Shown: positions 1 through 6,759 of the stretch, in pieces
How positions within the stretch are numbered: position 1 is the first letter of the stretch
How the letters are laid out: each line of letters opens with the position of its first letter
Origin: WVXT01 sp964403285
GTDB lineage: Bacteria > UBA6262 > WVXT01
Assembly (NCBI GenBank): GCA_964403285.1
Contig: CAYOFG010000019.1
Coordinates: 1 to 27,074 of the forward strand
Length of the DNA: 27,074 nt
Direction: 5' to 3'
Position numbers and translations under genes: made by a program
Notes under the pieces: generated by a model
Told to the model about the DNA's origin: nothing
The model's database searches: none
Seen by the model: only the letters and a program-made list of their open reading frames with translations

Positions 1-958
1 TTTTGAGCATCTCTTCCAGAACATAGCGGTCTCCTACTTTGGTCTGGAGCACGCGGATTCCCAGTTTTTCCATTGCCAGAAGAAGTCCTAAATTGGACAT
101 AGATGTTACTACCAGGGTATTATTCTTCAATTTTCCTTTTCTCTTCAGGCACCGAGCGCACAATGCCATAAGATGGTCGCCATCGAGGTCGCTTCCCTTC
201 TCATCGGTAAACAGCACTCTATCTCCATCGCCATCAAAGGCAAATCCTAAGTCGGCTCGCTTTGACTTTACTGCTTTCCGGATTACTTCCAGATGGAGGG
301 AGCCGCAACTTTTGTTGATATTCTTCCCGTCCGGGGTATCATTCACCATGATGACTTCTCCTCCCAGGTCATGAAAAATCCGGGGAGCGATTTCGGAAAC
401 CGAGCCATTGGCGCAATCTATGACCATTTTAATCCCGGAAAAATTTATTCCTTGAGGGATGCTTTTCTTTATAAAATCTATATACTTCTCTTTTGCTTCC
501 AGGAAAGGAATGATATTGCCTTTCTTTTCTGTCTTAGAAAGTTCAGAAACTTTCACCTTCTCTTCTATTTCGTTTTCCACTTCATCGGGAAGTTTCGTTC
601 CCGAATTGGAGAAGAATTTTATCCCGTTATACTGGTATGGATTATGTGAGGCGGAAATGACAATGCCTGCGAGAGAGTTTGTGGACTGGGTTAAGTAGGA
701 GATGGCTGGCGTGGTGATTACCCCGCAGTCCCGAACGTCAACTCCTCTTTTGATTAGTCCCTTTGCCAAGCTATCAAAGAGCATCTCACCAGATTCTCTG
801 GTGTCGCGACCTATAATGATAGCTGGTTTGGGAGAAGGAAGGAAATGGCGGGTCAGGGTTTCTGCAGAGACAATGCCAATCTTTTCTACGAACTCAGGAG
901 TGAGAGGATACTTGCCGGCAATACCCCGAATTCCATCGGTACCAAAAAGTCTTTCCAT
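1..958 (-). CDS. glmM: Phosphoglucosamine mutase, 3' end cut by window edge
   Basis: GlmM converts glucosamine-6-phosphate to glucosamine-1-phosphate in the cytoplasm, the step before UDP-GlcNAc and hence peptidoglycan. Translating 958 downward gives an open frame of about 319 residues that runs off the window; the family is usually about 445 to 450, so roughly the last quarter is missing. It opens with MERLFGTDGIRG, typical of the family. The phosphoserine loop is visible as ISASHNPYQYNG (Ser about residue 104) and the metal-binding loop as FDGDGDRV. The ATG at 956-958 has only a weak upstream purine stretch (GGGAA), and an in-frame TTG lies two codons upstream. It follows the YbbR-like micro-gene by 14 nt and cdaA farther upstream, the conserved cdaA-ybbR-glmM order. 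Identification is secure because the whole N-terminal half matches family motifs. Confidence 0.95.
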   Translation of the reverse strand, partial: MERLFGTDGIRGIAGKYPLTPEFVEKIGIVSAETLTRHFLPSPKPAIIIGRDTRESGEMLFDSLAKGLIKRGVDVRDCGVITTPAISYLTQSTNSLAGIVISASHNPYQYNGIKFFSNSGTKLPDEVENEIEEKVKVSELSKTEKKGNIIPFLEAKEKYIDFIKKSIPQGINFSGIKMVIDCANGSVSEIAPRIFHDLGGEVIMVNDTPDGKNINKSCGSLHLEVIRKAVKSKRADLGFAFDGDGDRVLFTDEKGSDLDGDHLMALCARCLKRKGKLKNNTLVVTSMSNLGLLLAMEKLGIRVLQTKVGDRYVLEEMLK

Positions 959-972
959 AAGCAATTCCCGAA

Positions 973-1068
973 CTACTTTCCCAGGTATTTGACATAGTAC
1001 CACAAGAAGATTCCTAAAACTATAGCTATGATCTTTATTCCTAAGTTCTCTTTAAATTTCTTAAACAT
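973..1068 (-). CDS. 31-residue YbbR/CdaR-like membrane micro-protein
   Basis: A complete small frame with ATG at 1066-1068 and TAG at 973-975. The product starts with a basic stretch, MFKKFKE, continues with one hydrophobic segment NLGIKIIAIVLGIFLWYYV, and ends within six more residues. This pattern (Asn-Leu-Gly-x-Lys, a hydrophobic run, then Leu-Trp-x-Tyr-Val) is what I know from the N-terminal membrane anchor of YbbR/CdaR, the regulator of the diadenylate cyclase CdaA. The gene sits exactly where ybbR normally lies, between cdaA and glmM. The extracytoplasmic YbbR repeats, normally hundreds of residues, are absent, and a stop codon follows directly. No strong Shine-Dalgarno is seen. It is either a truncated relic or a minimal anchor that still touches CdaA. 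Position and motif are seen; function is inferred. Confidence 0.6.
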   Translation of the reverse strand: MFKKFKENLGIKIIAIVLGIFLWYYVKYLGK

Positions 1069-1100
1069 TTGAACCAGCGATAATGTTAAAAAAATCAAAT

Positions 1101-1200
1101 ACGCTCCGATAAATCGGAGCTACTCCTTTTCTAAACGCAGACCAAGGTCTGCTACTCCAAATAAACGCAGACTAAAGTCTGCTACTCCAAATATACGCAG
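1101..1200. repeat. Tandem hairpin-repeat array, 30-bp period
   Basis: Three short palindromes followed by GCTACTCC stand in a row at 1101-1126, 1135-1158 and 1165-1188, with a truncated fourth start ACGCAG at 1195-1200. The first has the stem CTCCGAT/ATCGGAG. The next two have the stem GCAGAC(T)/(A)GTCTGC. Copies two to four start exactly 30 nt apart. They fill most of the 160-nt interval between the cdaA stop and the YbbR-like gene. The same families occur at several other places in this window. They may act as transcript-processing or stability hairpins. Confidence 0.85.
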
Positions 1201-1228
1201 TGAAGAAAATAGAGTTGACCCCATTTTT

Positions 1229-2020
1229 TTAGATTTGGATGAACTGCTCTTTTGCTTCTTCCCATTTCGCCTTATATAGCTGAGTTATCTCAGACTGCAG
1301 TTCCCTCAAATCTATCTTCCTTTCCATTTTTCGATTGCGCGCCAGGGAAATGTCGCCAGTCTCCTCGGAAACGACTATTGCCCAGGCATCGGAGACTTCG
1401 GTAATGCCGATTGCTGCCCTGTGCCGGGTGCCAAGAATTTTGCTCACTCCGGACTCGTGGGTTATAGGTAAGACGCAGCCAGCAGCAATCAGTCTCTCAT
1501 TCTGAACGATTACCGCGCCGTCATGGATGGGAGCGCGACTCATAAATATGGAGCAGATAAGGTCAGCAGTGACTTCTCCATTGATAATTATGCCACTTTC
1601 AATATAGTTTCTGAGTCCCGTATTCTGCTCAAGTACAATTAAAGCCCCGAAACCTTTCTTGCTAAGCCTCTCCAGGGCTTTGATAATCTCTTCAATGAAA
1701 ACTACTTTCTTGCTAAAAAATGATTTCAATACAGGACCTTTTCCAATCTGCGCCAGGAGGCTTCTCAGTTCCGGTTGAAAGACAATAACGATGGCAATTA
1801 CGCCAGCGACCCAGAAACCCTTCAGTATCCAACTCACGGTCTTGAACTCAAGCGCCCGGGCTACCAGGGTAGCTAAGATTAGAATGAATAACCCGCGCAG
1901 AACCTGAATGGCGCGAGTGCCTTTAAGCAACATAAACAATTTGTATGTTATATATGCTACAATCAGAATGTCTAAGATATTAACCAGGTACCTGCGCCAG
2001 AGTAGTGCCAGAAATTCCAT
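1229..2020 (-). CDS. cdaA: Diadenylate cyclase, membrane-bound CdaA type
   Basis: CdaA (DisA_N/DAC family) joins two ATP into the second messenger c-di-AMP, which controls potassium and osmolyte balance and cell-wall homeostasis. The 263-residue length is normal. The N-terminal part (about residues 10-85) is strongly hydrophobic and predicts three membrane helices, placing the catalytic domain on the cytoplasmic face. The catalytic motifs are intact: HDGAVIV with Asp-Gly-Ala at 167-169, and GTRHRAAIG with Arg-His-Arg at 199-201. The ATG at 2018-2020 lies two bases from a 100-N gap, so its ribosome-binding site cannot be seen. The gene is followed by the repeat array, a YbbR-like micro-gene and glmM, matching the known cdaA-cdaR-glmM cluster in which GlmM can bind and inhibit CdaA. 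The presence of a c-di-AMP system is therefore well supported. Confidence 0.96.
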   Translation of the reverse strand: MEFLALLWRRYLVNILDILIVAYITYKLFMLLKGTRAIQVLRGLFILILATLVARALEFKTVSWILKGFWVAGVIAIVIVFQPELRSLLAQIGKGPVLKSFFSKKVVFIEEIIKALERLSKKGFGALIVLEQNTGLRNYIESGIIINGEVTADLICSIFMSRAPIHDGAVIVQNERLIAAGCVLPITHESGVSKILGTRHRAAIGITEVSDAWAIVVSEETGDISLARNRKMERKIDLRELQSEITQLYKAKWEEAKEQFIQI

Positions 2021-2021
2021 T

Positions 2022-2121
2022 NNNNNNNNNNNNNNNNNNNNNNNNNNNNNNNNNNNNNNNNNNNNNNNNNNNNNNNNNNNNNNNNNNNNNNNNNNNNNNN
2101 NNNNNNNNNNNNNNNNNNNNN
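2022..2121. other. Assembly gap, 100 N
   Basis: Exactly 100 undetermined bases. The two flanks share no obvious overlap, unlike the gaps at 9548 and 22836. The gap hides the last base(s) of the SPT-like gene and the ribosome-binding site of cdaA; the true distance is unknown because 100 N is a conventional filler length. Confidence 0.97.
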
Positions 2122-3437
2122 TATTGCCTTATTCCGTATATTCTATCCATCCAACCCCTGAATCTTCTTCTGATTGTTTCTTTCATCACCATTCTTTCTC
2201 TTCTCATTCTGGCTCTGAAAGTGGGAGGTCGCCTTCTCTTGGCAAATCTTCGACCAGGAATTATCCCTAACTGTTTTCCTACTCTTTCACAAATATCGAG
2301 GACTCTGTCCAATTGTTCATTTGTGTGGGTAGCCATATAACTGGTGCGAATTACTGCTTTCCCTTTGAGAACGGCTGGACTGACAAAGAGGTTGGAGAAT
2401 ATGCCATTATCAAAAAGAATTCTGCGCATCTTGAACGCCACCATATCATCTCCCACGAGAAGTGGAATGATAGGGGTTTCACTGGTGCCTGTATCGTATC
2501 CCATCTCCTGGAAACCTTTCTTCATCTTTCTGGTATTTCTCCATAATTGTTCTCGACGCTCAGGTTCTTCTTCTATAACCTTCAATGCTTCTAAAACTGC
2601 AGCTACAGAAGCCGGTGGGGGGCTGGCGCTAAAGATTAATGCCCGCGCATGGTGCTTCAAATAGTGAATTACCTCTTCAGGGCCAACGATAAACCCGCCA
2701 ATAGAGGCGAGAGACTTGCTGCAGGTTCCCATTGTGATGTCCACTTCATCCTGCAGACCAAAATGCTCGGCTGTCCCTCTACCACCCTTACCCAGAACGC
2801 CAATGGAATGGGCATCGTCAACCATAATTCTCGCTCCATACTTTTTGCCCAGCCTCACTATCCCCGGTAGATTGGCAATGTCTCCCTCTGTGCTGAATAC
2901 TCCATCGACCACAATGAATTTACCTCTCTCATGGTCGATAGACTCCAGGGTCCTCTCTAAATCTTCCATATTATTGTGCCTGAACCTTTTCGTCTCACCA
3001 AAAGAAAGCCGGCAGCCATCAATGATACTGGCATGGTCGAGTTTATCAGTGATAACCACATCTTCCTTTCCCACTAAGCCAGCAATAGTGCCTAAGTTAG
3101 TAAGAACTCCCGTAGTAAAAAAGAGCGCTGCTTCCCTTCCTTCAAATTCAGCGAGCTTGTTTTCCAGTTCCTCGTGAATGTCAAAAGTCCCGTTCAAGAA
3201 CCGGGAACCAGTACAACCTGTGCCGTATTTCCTTAAAGCCCTGGCTGCTGCCCTCTTGAGTCTGGGATGGGTGGTAAGTCCCAGATAGTCATTCGAGCCA
3301 ATCATAATCATTGGTTTACCATTGACAATGACTTCCGGGTCCTGAGCAGACTCAATTGTATTGAAGTAGGGATAAAAGCCTGCTGCCATTATTTCCTTGG
3401 CAGCTGTAAATTTGCCGCATTTTTCAAAAATATCCAT
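2122..3437 (-). CDS. SPT/AONS-like alpha-oxoamine synthase (PLP-dependent)
   Basis: Alpha-oxoamine synthases use pyridoxal phosphate to condense an amino acid with an acyl-CoA or acyl-ACP, as in serine palmitoyltransferase (SPT), KBL and BioF. I see 438 codons before the gap; the next bases are TA followed by N, so a TAA/TAG stop is possible right there. Motifs: GTGCTGSRFLNGT (residues 73-85) resembles SPT more than KBL or BioF, DKLDHASIIDG with the PLP-stacking His135, VDDAHSIG with Asp207/208 and His210, and GTCSKSLASIGG with the PLP lysine at 241. A C-terminal tail from about residue 396 is very arginine-rich and looks like an add-on. The ATG at 3435-3437 is preceded by GAGGAGGAAGAG; an upstream in-frame GTG falls inside a palindromic repeat and is rejected. 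It lies downstream of an epimerase and a glycosyltransferase, suggesting lipid synthesis. The fold is certain, the substrate is not. Confidence 0.85.
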
Positions 3438-3456
3438 CTCTTCCTCCTCATCATGT

Positions 3457-3479
3457 AAAAAAGTACCTGTCACTTTTTT
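3457..3479. repeat. REP-like palindrome, family B, copy 1
   Basis: A 23-nt palindrome with arms AAAAAAGT and ACTTTTTT around the loop ACCTGTC. It occupies most of the interval between the epimerase stop (3483) and the SPT-like start. Identical copies lie at 4084-4106 (inside a gene), and a one-mismatch copy in reverse orientation at 5659-5681. Confidence 0.9.
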
Positions 3480-3482
3480 ATT

Positions 3483-4475
3483 TTAGAGCCAGCCGTTATC
3501 TTTGTACCAGCTGGCTGTTATCTTCAGTCCTTCCTCTAAACTAACCCTTGGCTTGAAACCGAGTCTTTCTCTTGCTTTGGTTATATCACAGAACCATCCA
3601 TCGTGGAGTACCTCTTTTGCCTTCTGCCTGTCTAAGAAAGGTGGCTTACGGGTTATCCCTGAAGAAAGTTCTGATAAAAAAGCTGATGTCAAAATCATCC
3701 ATCGGGGTATGTGTATGTTGATTGCTTTTACTCCCATCGCCCGTGCTGCTTTATCCGAAGCTTCTTCCCAGGAATACGACCTTTCATCGGCAAGAAAGTA
3801 CGTCTCGCCACTGGAATTTTCATTTTCTGCCGCCAGAATCATCCCCTCTATCAGGTCTCCCACATACAATAGGTTAATATCACCCTCTACATTTCCCGGG
3901 ATAGGTCTTAGCCTTTTCTTAAGAAACTTGAAATATGTGTAGAAATCTTTATCCCGGGGTCCATAAATTGCCGTCGTTCTAATAATTAGAACTGGTAACC
4001 TATCTCTAAAACTGGTAACCACCATTTCTCCCTCAAGTTTGCTTTTGCCATAATCGGTGATTGGCTGAGGGTTCTCTAATGAGAAAAAAGTACCTGTCAC
4101 TTTTTTTACAGGGCCTACTGCTGCCTGGGTGGAGAGGTATATAAACTTTTTCATATTTGGATTAATTTCATTACATACTTCAAGTAAATTTTTTGTTCCC
4201 AGAAAATTCACCCGGTAGTAGGTCTCTCTATCCACAGCCCTCACTACTCCTGCCAGGTGATAGACATAATCTGCATCTTCTACTGCCTTATATAGAGTCT
4301 CTTTTTCTGTGCAATCTCCGTAAACAAATTCTACATCCAGACCTTTCAGCCAGTCGAGATTGCTCGTTTTGCGAACGAGGCAGGTAACCGCGTATCCTCT
4401 CTTTTTTAACGCTTCCACCAGATGGCTACCGATAAATCCGTTACTGCCACTTACCAATGCTTTCATTCCCTTCAC
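3483..4475 (-). CDS. NAD(P)-dependent epimerase/dehydratase-type reductase
   Basis: Extended short-chain dehydrogenase of 330 residues, cytoplasmic. The Rossmann dinucleotide motif is SGSNGFIGSHL (glycines 10, 13, 16). The catalytic set is Ser115-Thr116 in YLSTQAAVG and the Tyr142-x3-Lys146 motif DYGKSK. The residues KKVTGTFF (124-131), between the catalytic Ser/Thr and Tyr, are encoded by a palindromic repeat inserted in frame, so the active-site loop is longer than usual. The GTG at 4473-4475 overlaps the glycosyltransferase stop (GTGA), while an ATG three codons later also fits; the start is not settled. In Caulobacter an epimerase-family protein, CerR, reduces the keto group of a sphingoid intermediate, so with an SPT-like gene next door a 3-keto-lipid reductase role is possible. 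A nucleotide-sugar epimerase or a sterol-dehydrogenase-like enzyme are alternatives. Confidence 0.85.
   Translation of the reverse strand: MKGMKALVSGSNGFIGSHLVEALKKRGYAVTCLVRKTSNLDWLKGLDVEFVYGDCTEKETLYKAVEDADYVYHLAGVVRAVDRETYYRVNFLGTKNLLEVCNEINPNMKKFIYLSTQAAVGPVKKVTGTFFSLENPQPITDYGKSKLEGEMVVTSFRDRLPVLIIRTTAIYGPRDKDFYTYFKFLKKRLRPIPGNVEGDINLLYVGDLIEGMILAAENENSSGETYFLADERSYSWEEASDKAARAMGVKAINIHIPRWMILTSAFLSELSSGITRKPPFLDRQKAKEVLHDGWFCDITKARERLGFKPRVSLEEGLKITASWYKDNGWL
4084..4106. repeat. REP-like palindrome, family B, copy 2, inside a gene
   Basis: Same 23-nt palindrome as at 3457-3479, in the same orientation, here inside the epimerase coding sequence. On the coding strand it reads in frame as the peptide KKVTGTFF and introduces no stop. 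Confidence 0.92.
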
Positions 4476-5593
4476 ACCACCAGTTCCATAATTGCCTTTG
4501 CCGCTTCCTCAGCCGCCCTCGGTCTTGCTAAAACTTGCGCTTTTCGGCTCATCTCTTTTATCTTCTGAGGGAATAATAATAATTCTTCTATGACTTCTGG
4601 CAGGTCTTTAAGCTTATCTACTGCCAAAGCTGCCCCCTGGTCAATCAGGTAGCGACCATTTCTCTCTTCCTGGCCGGGAATCGGTTTAACAATAATTAGC
4701 GGTAGACCCTTGGCTAATGCTTCGGCACTGGTCAGCCCACCGGGCTTGGTAATTATCAGGTCACTGGCATCCATCAATTTATCCATGCTGTTGGTGTAAC
4801 TGAGCACTTTAGTGGTAAATGCCAGTTTTTTTCCCATTTTCTTTGCTCTCAGCCAGAGCCTCTTGTTTCTGCCGGCAACTATAATTGCCTGAAAGGGGAC
4901 ATTCACTTGAGAGAGTAATCTCAGAATTCTCTGTACTGGAATCATGCCCTGGCTTCCCCCTGTAATTAATAATGTAGTTACCTCGCCAGGTAGCCCTAAT
5001 TCCGCTCTCTTCTTCGGTTTATCATAAGAACTCATAAATTTAGGGTCGATGGGAATGCCTATCTCCTTAATCTTTTCTCCGGGGATACCTCGCTCTACAA
5101 GAGTCTCTTTTGTCTCTTCTGTGGGTACAATGTACAGGTCTACCTTGTCATGAAGCCAATAGGGGTGAACCAAATAGTCAGTAATCACTGCCACCAGGGG
5201 AAGACCATTTCCCCTTTCCCCTTTATAACCAGCTGCTACGTGACAAGGAGCAGCTTGAGTGCAGATGATAGCATCAGGCTTGTGCTCTTTCAGTATCTTC
5301 TCCATCTTCGTAAAATATAGCCGATTAAAGAACTTCCTGATGTCTCTTGTGGCAATAGCAACATCATGATTGTCATAGAGAGCTCTCCAGATTTGCGGAA
5401 TCTTTTTGATGACCCTAGTGTAGCCATTAATAATCATTCTTCCCATTCCGGGGTAGGCGCATTCAATAGAATCCAATGCTAAAGTTTCCACATTAGAATG
5501 CAGGCTAAACGCACTCTGCAGTGCCTGGGCTGCCCTATGGTGTCCGGAATCACGGGAAGAGTAGAAGAAAAGTATCCTGCTTCGCATTACCAA
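4472..5593 (-). CDS. MGDG-synthase-type glycosyltransferase (GT28 family)
   Basis: A 373-residue GT-B fold glycosyltransferase of the MGDG synthase/UgtP group, which transfers a sugar from UDP-sugar to a lipid acceptor at the inner face of the membrane. The N-terminal acceptor domain shows SGHHRAAQAL (residues 16-25), the family signature. The C-terminal donor domain shows ITGGSQGM (210-217) and ITKPGGLTSAEALAKGLP (281-298), followed by GQEERNGRYL, the usual nucleotide-sugar site. The start is taken as TTG 5591-5593, because GGAGGAG stands 8 nt before it; the ATG two codons later would be 14 nt away. The stop overlaps the next gene. The acceptor could be diacylglycerol or, given the SPT-like neighbour, a ceramide-like lipid. 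MurG is unlikely because its signatures differ and the gene lies outside a mur cluster. Confidence 0.88.
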   Translation of the reverse strand: MVMRSRILFFYSSRDSGHHRAAQALQSAFSLHSNVETLALDSIECAYPGMGRMIINGYTRVIKKIPQIWRALYDNHDVAIATRDIRKFFNRLYFTKMEKILKEHKPDAIICTQAAPCHVAAGYKGERGNGLPLVAVITDYLVHPYWLHDKVDLYIVPTEETKETLVERGIPGEKIKEIGIPIDPKFMSSYDKPKKRAELGLPGEVTTLLITGGSQGMIPVQRILRLLSQVNVPFQAIIVAGRNKRLWLRAKKMGKKLAFTTKVLSYTNSMDKLMDASDLIITKPGGLTSAEALAKGLPLIIVKPIPGQEERNGRYLIDQGAALAVDKLKDLPEVIEELLLFPQKIKEMSRKAQVLARPRAAEEAAKAIMELVV

Positions 5594-5658
5594 AAATTAA
5601 TCTCCTCCTTACTGTTTTTTGCACGGTTAAAACGCGCCTGCCTATTGTAGCCACAAAG

Positions 5659-5681
5659 GAAAAAGTGACAGGTACTTTTTT
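5659..5681. repeat. REP-like palindrome, family B, copy 3, inverted
   Basis: The reverse complement of the 23-nt palindrome at 3457-3479, with G in place of the first A of the A-run. It lies upstream of the glycosyltransferase in the 159-nt intergenic region 5594-5752. Confidence 0.88.
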
Positions 5682-5691
5682 CTCTGGATTT

Positions 5692-5732
5692 CTCGCGAAA
5701 GCGAGGGTTGTTTAATCCTCCCTTTCGGGAGG
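5692..5732. other. Two adjacent perfect hairpins
   Basis: CTCGC/GCGAG closes the loop GAAA (5692-5705) and CCTCCC/GGGAGG closes the loop TTTC (5717-5732), which becomes a GAAA tetraloop on the minus-strand transcript. They lie just after the phasin-like stop codon. No T-run follows either stem on the transcribed strand, so this is not a canonical rho-independent terminator. It may slow decay or partly attenuate transcription before the glycosyltransferase. Confidence 0.6.
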
Positions 5733-5752
5733 ACTCCAACAAGATTTGTGGA

Positions 5753-6067
5753 TTATTTCTTCTTGCTTCTGTTTGCCTCGAGTTTCTTGATTCTTTTCTC
5801 CAGTTCCGCTATATCTTTCTTAGAAGCAAAGTCAATTTTTGACAGGATTCGACCTACCTCTTTCTTTACCAAATCTGTCAACTTCTTCTGCGTATCTTTT
5901 CCTCTCTTCACCAACTCTTCAATGAAAGCAGCAGTCTCTCCCTTACCTACCCCTTCCAGCGCTAGGAACTTTTCTACCAATTTTTTTGCCTTCTCTTGAG
6001 TCAAGGCAGCTAAACCTAATCCAGCTAACAATACCTTATTAACTAAATCCGAAGCTTTGAATTTCAT
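5753..6067 (-). CDS. Phasin-like small helical protein
   Basis: A 104-residue, Lys/Glu-rich, almost wholly helical protein. The N-terminal segment LVNKVLLAGLGLAALTQEKA is amphipathic to hydrophobic. The middle, with ELVKRGKDTQKKLTDLVKKE, and the end, DIAELEKRIKKLEANRSKKK, form a predicted coiled coil. This pattern is that of the PhaI/PhaF or DUF1832-like phasin group, annotated as polyhydroxyalkanoate granule-associated regulators, although many members occur where no PHA is made. No PHA synthase is visible here. The ATG is preceded by a strong AAGGAGG with 8 nt spacing. The gene lies 58 nt downstream of marR on the same strand and probably shares its promoter. Family placement is by pattern only, and function is unknown. 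Confidence 0.65.
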   Translation of the reverse strand: MKFKASDLVNKVLLAGLGLAALTQEKAKKLVEKFLALEGVGKGETAAFIEELVKRGKDTQKKLTDLVKKEVGRILSKIDFASKKDIAELEKRIKKLEANRSKKK

Positions 6068-6125
6068 TTTTTATCCTCCTTGATACGGTCTAATATTTCG
6101 GTGTACGAAGTATTTTGGGAAAAAT

Positions 6126-6599
6126 TTATAACCTTCCGGCTTCTCCCAACTCCTGAGGAGTGCCGGTCATTTTTTCCATTATCTGAAGCAAAACACGGCA
6201 GTCATCTTCCGTCAAGTTTCTTAAAATTCCCGTAATGTGCCTCTTTTTACAATGGTCAACTTTGCGAATGATTCTCTTCCCCAGTTGGGTAAGATAAACA
6301 TGGACTCTGCGCCTGTCTTTCTCATCCCTTTCCTTTTTAACGAAGTGCTTCTTTACCAGGCGGCCCACAAGCTCACTTACAGTATTAACATTAAGCCCCA
6401 ATAGTTTACTCAATTCTCCTACCATACATTTGCCTTTTCGGGTTATGGTAGCTAAAGCAAAATATTGGGGCAAAGTAATTTCAGTGCCATATAACCTGGG
6501 AAGCTGGGGAACCTGAAAATTCTTAACCAGTGCGGGCAATACGTCATCCATCCTGGAAACATATTTCTTAATCTCTTTTCCCCTCATAAATTTCACCAT
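6126..6599 (-). CDS. MarR-family winged-helix regulator
   Basis: A 157-residue dimeric DNA-binding regulator of the MarR type. The winged helix is visible: LPQYFALATITRKGKCMVGELSKLL and LNVNTVSELVGRLVKKHFV supply the helix-turn-helix, and the wing carries the DRR signature in KKERDEKDRRRVHVYLT. Two ATG codons compete: 6597-6599 and, four codons later, 6585-6587. The first is used here. It is the first gene after a well-formed promoter (6619-6647). A 12-nt inverted repeat overlaps the -35 box and could be its own operator. The genes downstream (phasin-like protein, glycosyltransferase, epimerase, SPT-like enzyme) are plausible targets. The ligand is unknown. Confidence 0.9.
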   Translation of the reverse strand: MVKFMRGKEIKKYVSRMDDVLPALVKNFQVPQLPRLYGTEITLPQYFALATITRKGKCMVGELSKLLGLNVNTVSELVGRLVKKHFVKKERDEKDRRRVHVYLTQLGKRIIRKVDHCKKRHITGILRNLTEDDCRVLLQIMEKMTGTPQELGEAGRL

Positions 6600-6618
6600 A
6601 AACGAAAAAATCTTTATT

Positions 6619-6647
6619 ATTTTACTCTATTTTTGGGGTCTTGTCAA
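6619..6647 (-). promoter_or_regulatory. Sigma70-type promoter for marR
   Basis: On the minus strand TTGACA (6642-6647) and TAAAAT (6619-6624) are separated by exactly 17 nt. Transcription would start near 6612, leaving a leader of only about a dozen bases before the marR ATG. The same -35/17/-10 combination occurs in front of rplU. Confidence 0.75.
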
Positions 6648-6651
6648 CAAG
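6640..6651. promoter_or_regulatory. Possible MarR operator overlapping the -35 box
   Basis: CTTGT-CA-ACAAG, a perfect inverted repeat with a 2-nt centre, covers the -35 hexamer. MarR proteins commonly bind such palindromes in their own promoters and block RNA polymerase. The assignment rests on position and symmetry alone. Confidence 0.45.
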
Positions 6652-6659
6652 AATTGGAA

Positions 6660-6759
6660 NNNNNNNNNNNNNNNNNNNNNNNNNNNNNNNNNNNNNNNNN
6701 NNNNNNNNNNNNNNNNNNNNNNNNNNNNNNNNNNNNNNNNNNNNNNNNNNNNNNNNNNN
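6660..6759. other. Assembly gap, 100 N
   Basis: Exactly 100 N between the 3' end of proB and the marR promoter. No shared sequence is seen on the two flanks. The proB stop codon and any terminator after proB are hidden here. Confidence 0.97.

Noticed and set aside
293..698. Plus-strand frames in the first kilobase
   Set aside because: The minus strand here encodes glmM with all its motifs; the plus-strand frames are shadows.
1101..1200. Regularly spaced repeats resembling a small CRISPR array
   Set aside because: Repeats abut with a 30-bp period and 6-nt links, there are no unique spacers, and the same units occur singly elsewhere, even in genes. No cas genes are present.
1980..2121. Reading the SPT-like frame through the N run into cdaA
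   Set aside because: N bases hide stop codons; the frame after TA-N is probably closed at once, and the region beyond encodes cdaA in another frame.
3438..3473. Upstream start for the SPT-like enzyme (MTGTFLHDEEEE)
   Set aside because: These codons come from a palindromic repeat and the ribosome-binding site; the ATG at 3437 follows GAGGAGGAAGAG.
5692..5732. Rho-independent terminator after the phasin-like gene
   Set aside because: Two good hairpins exist, but no T-run follows on the transcribed strand.
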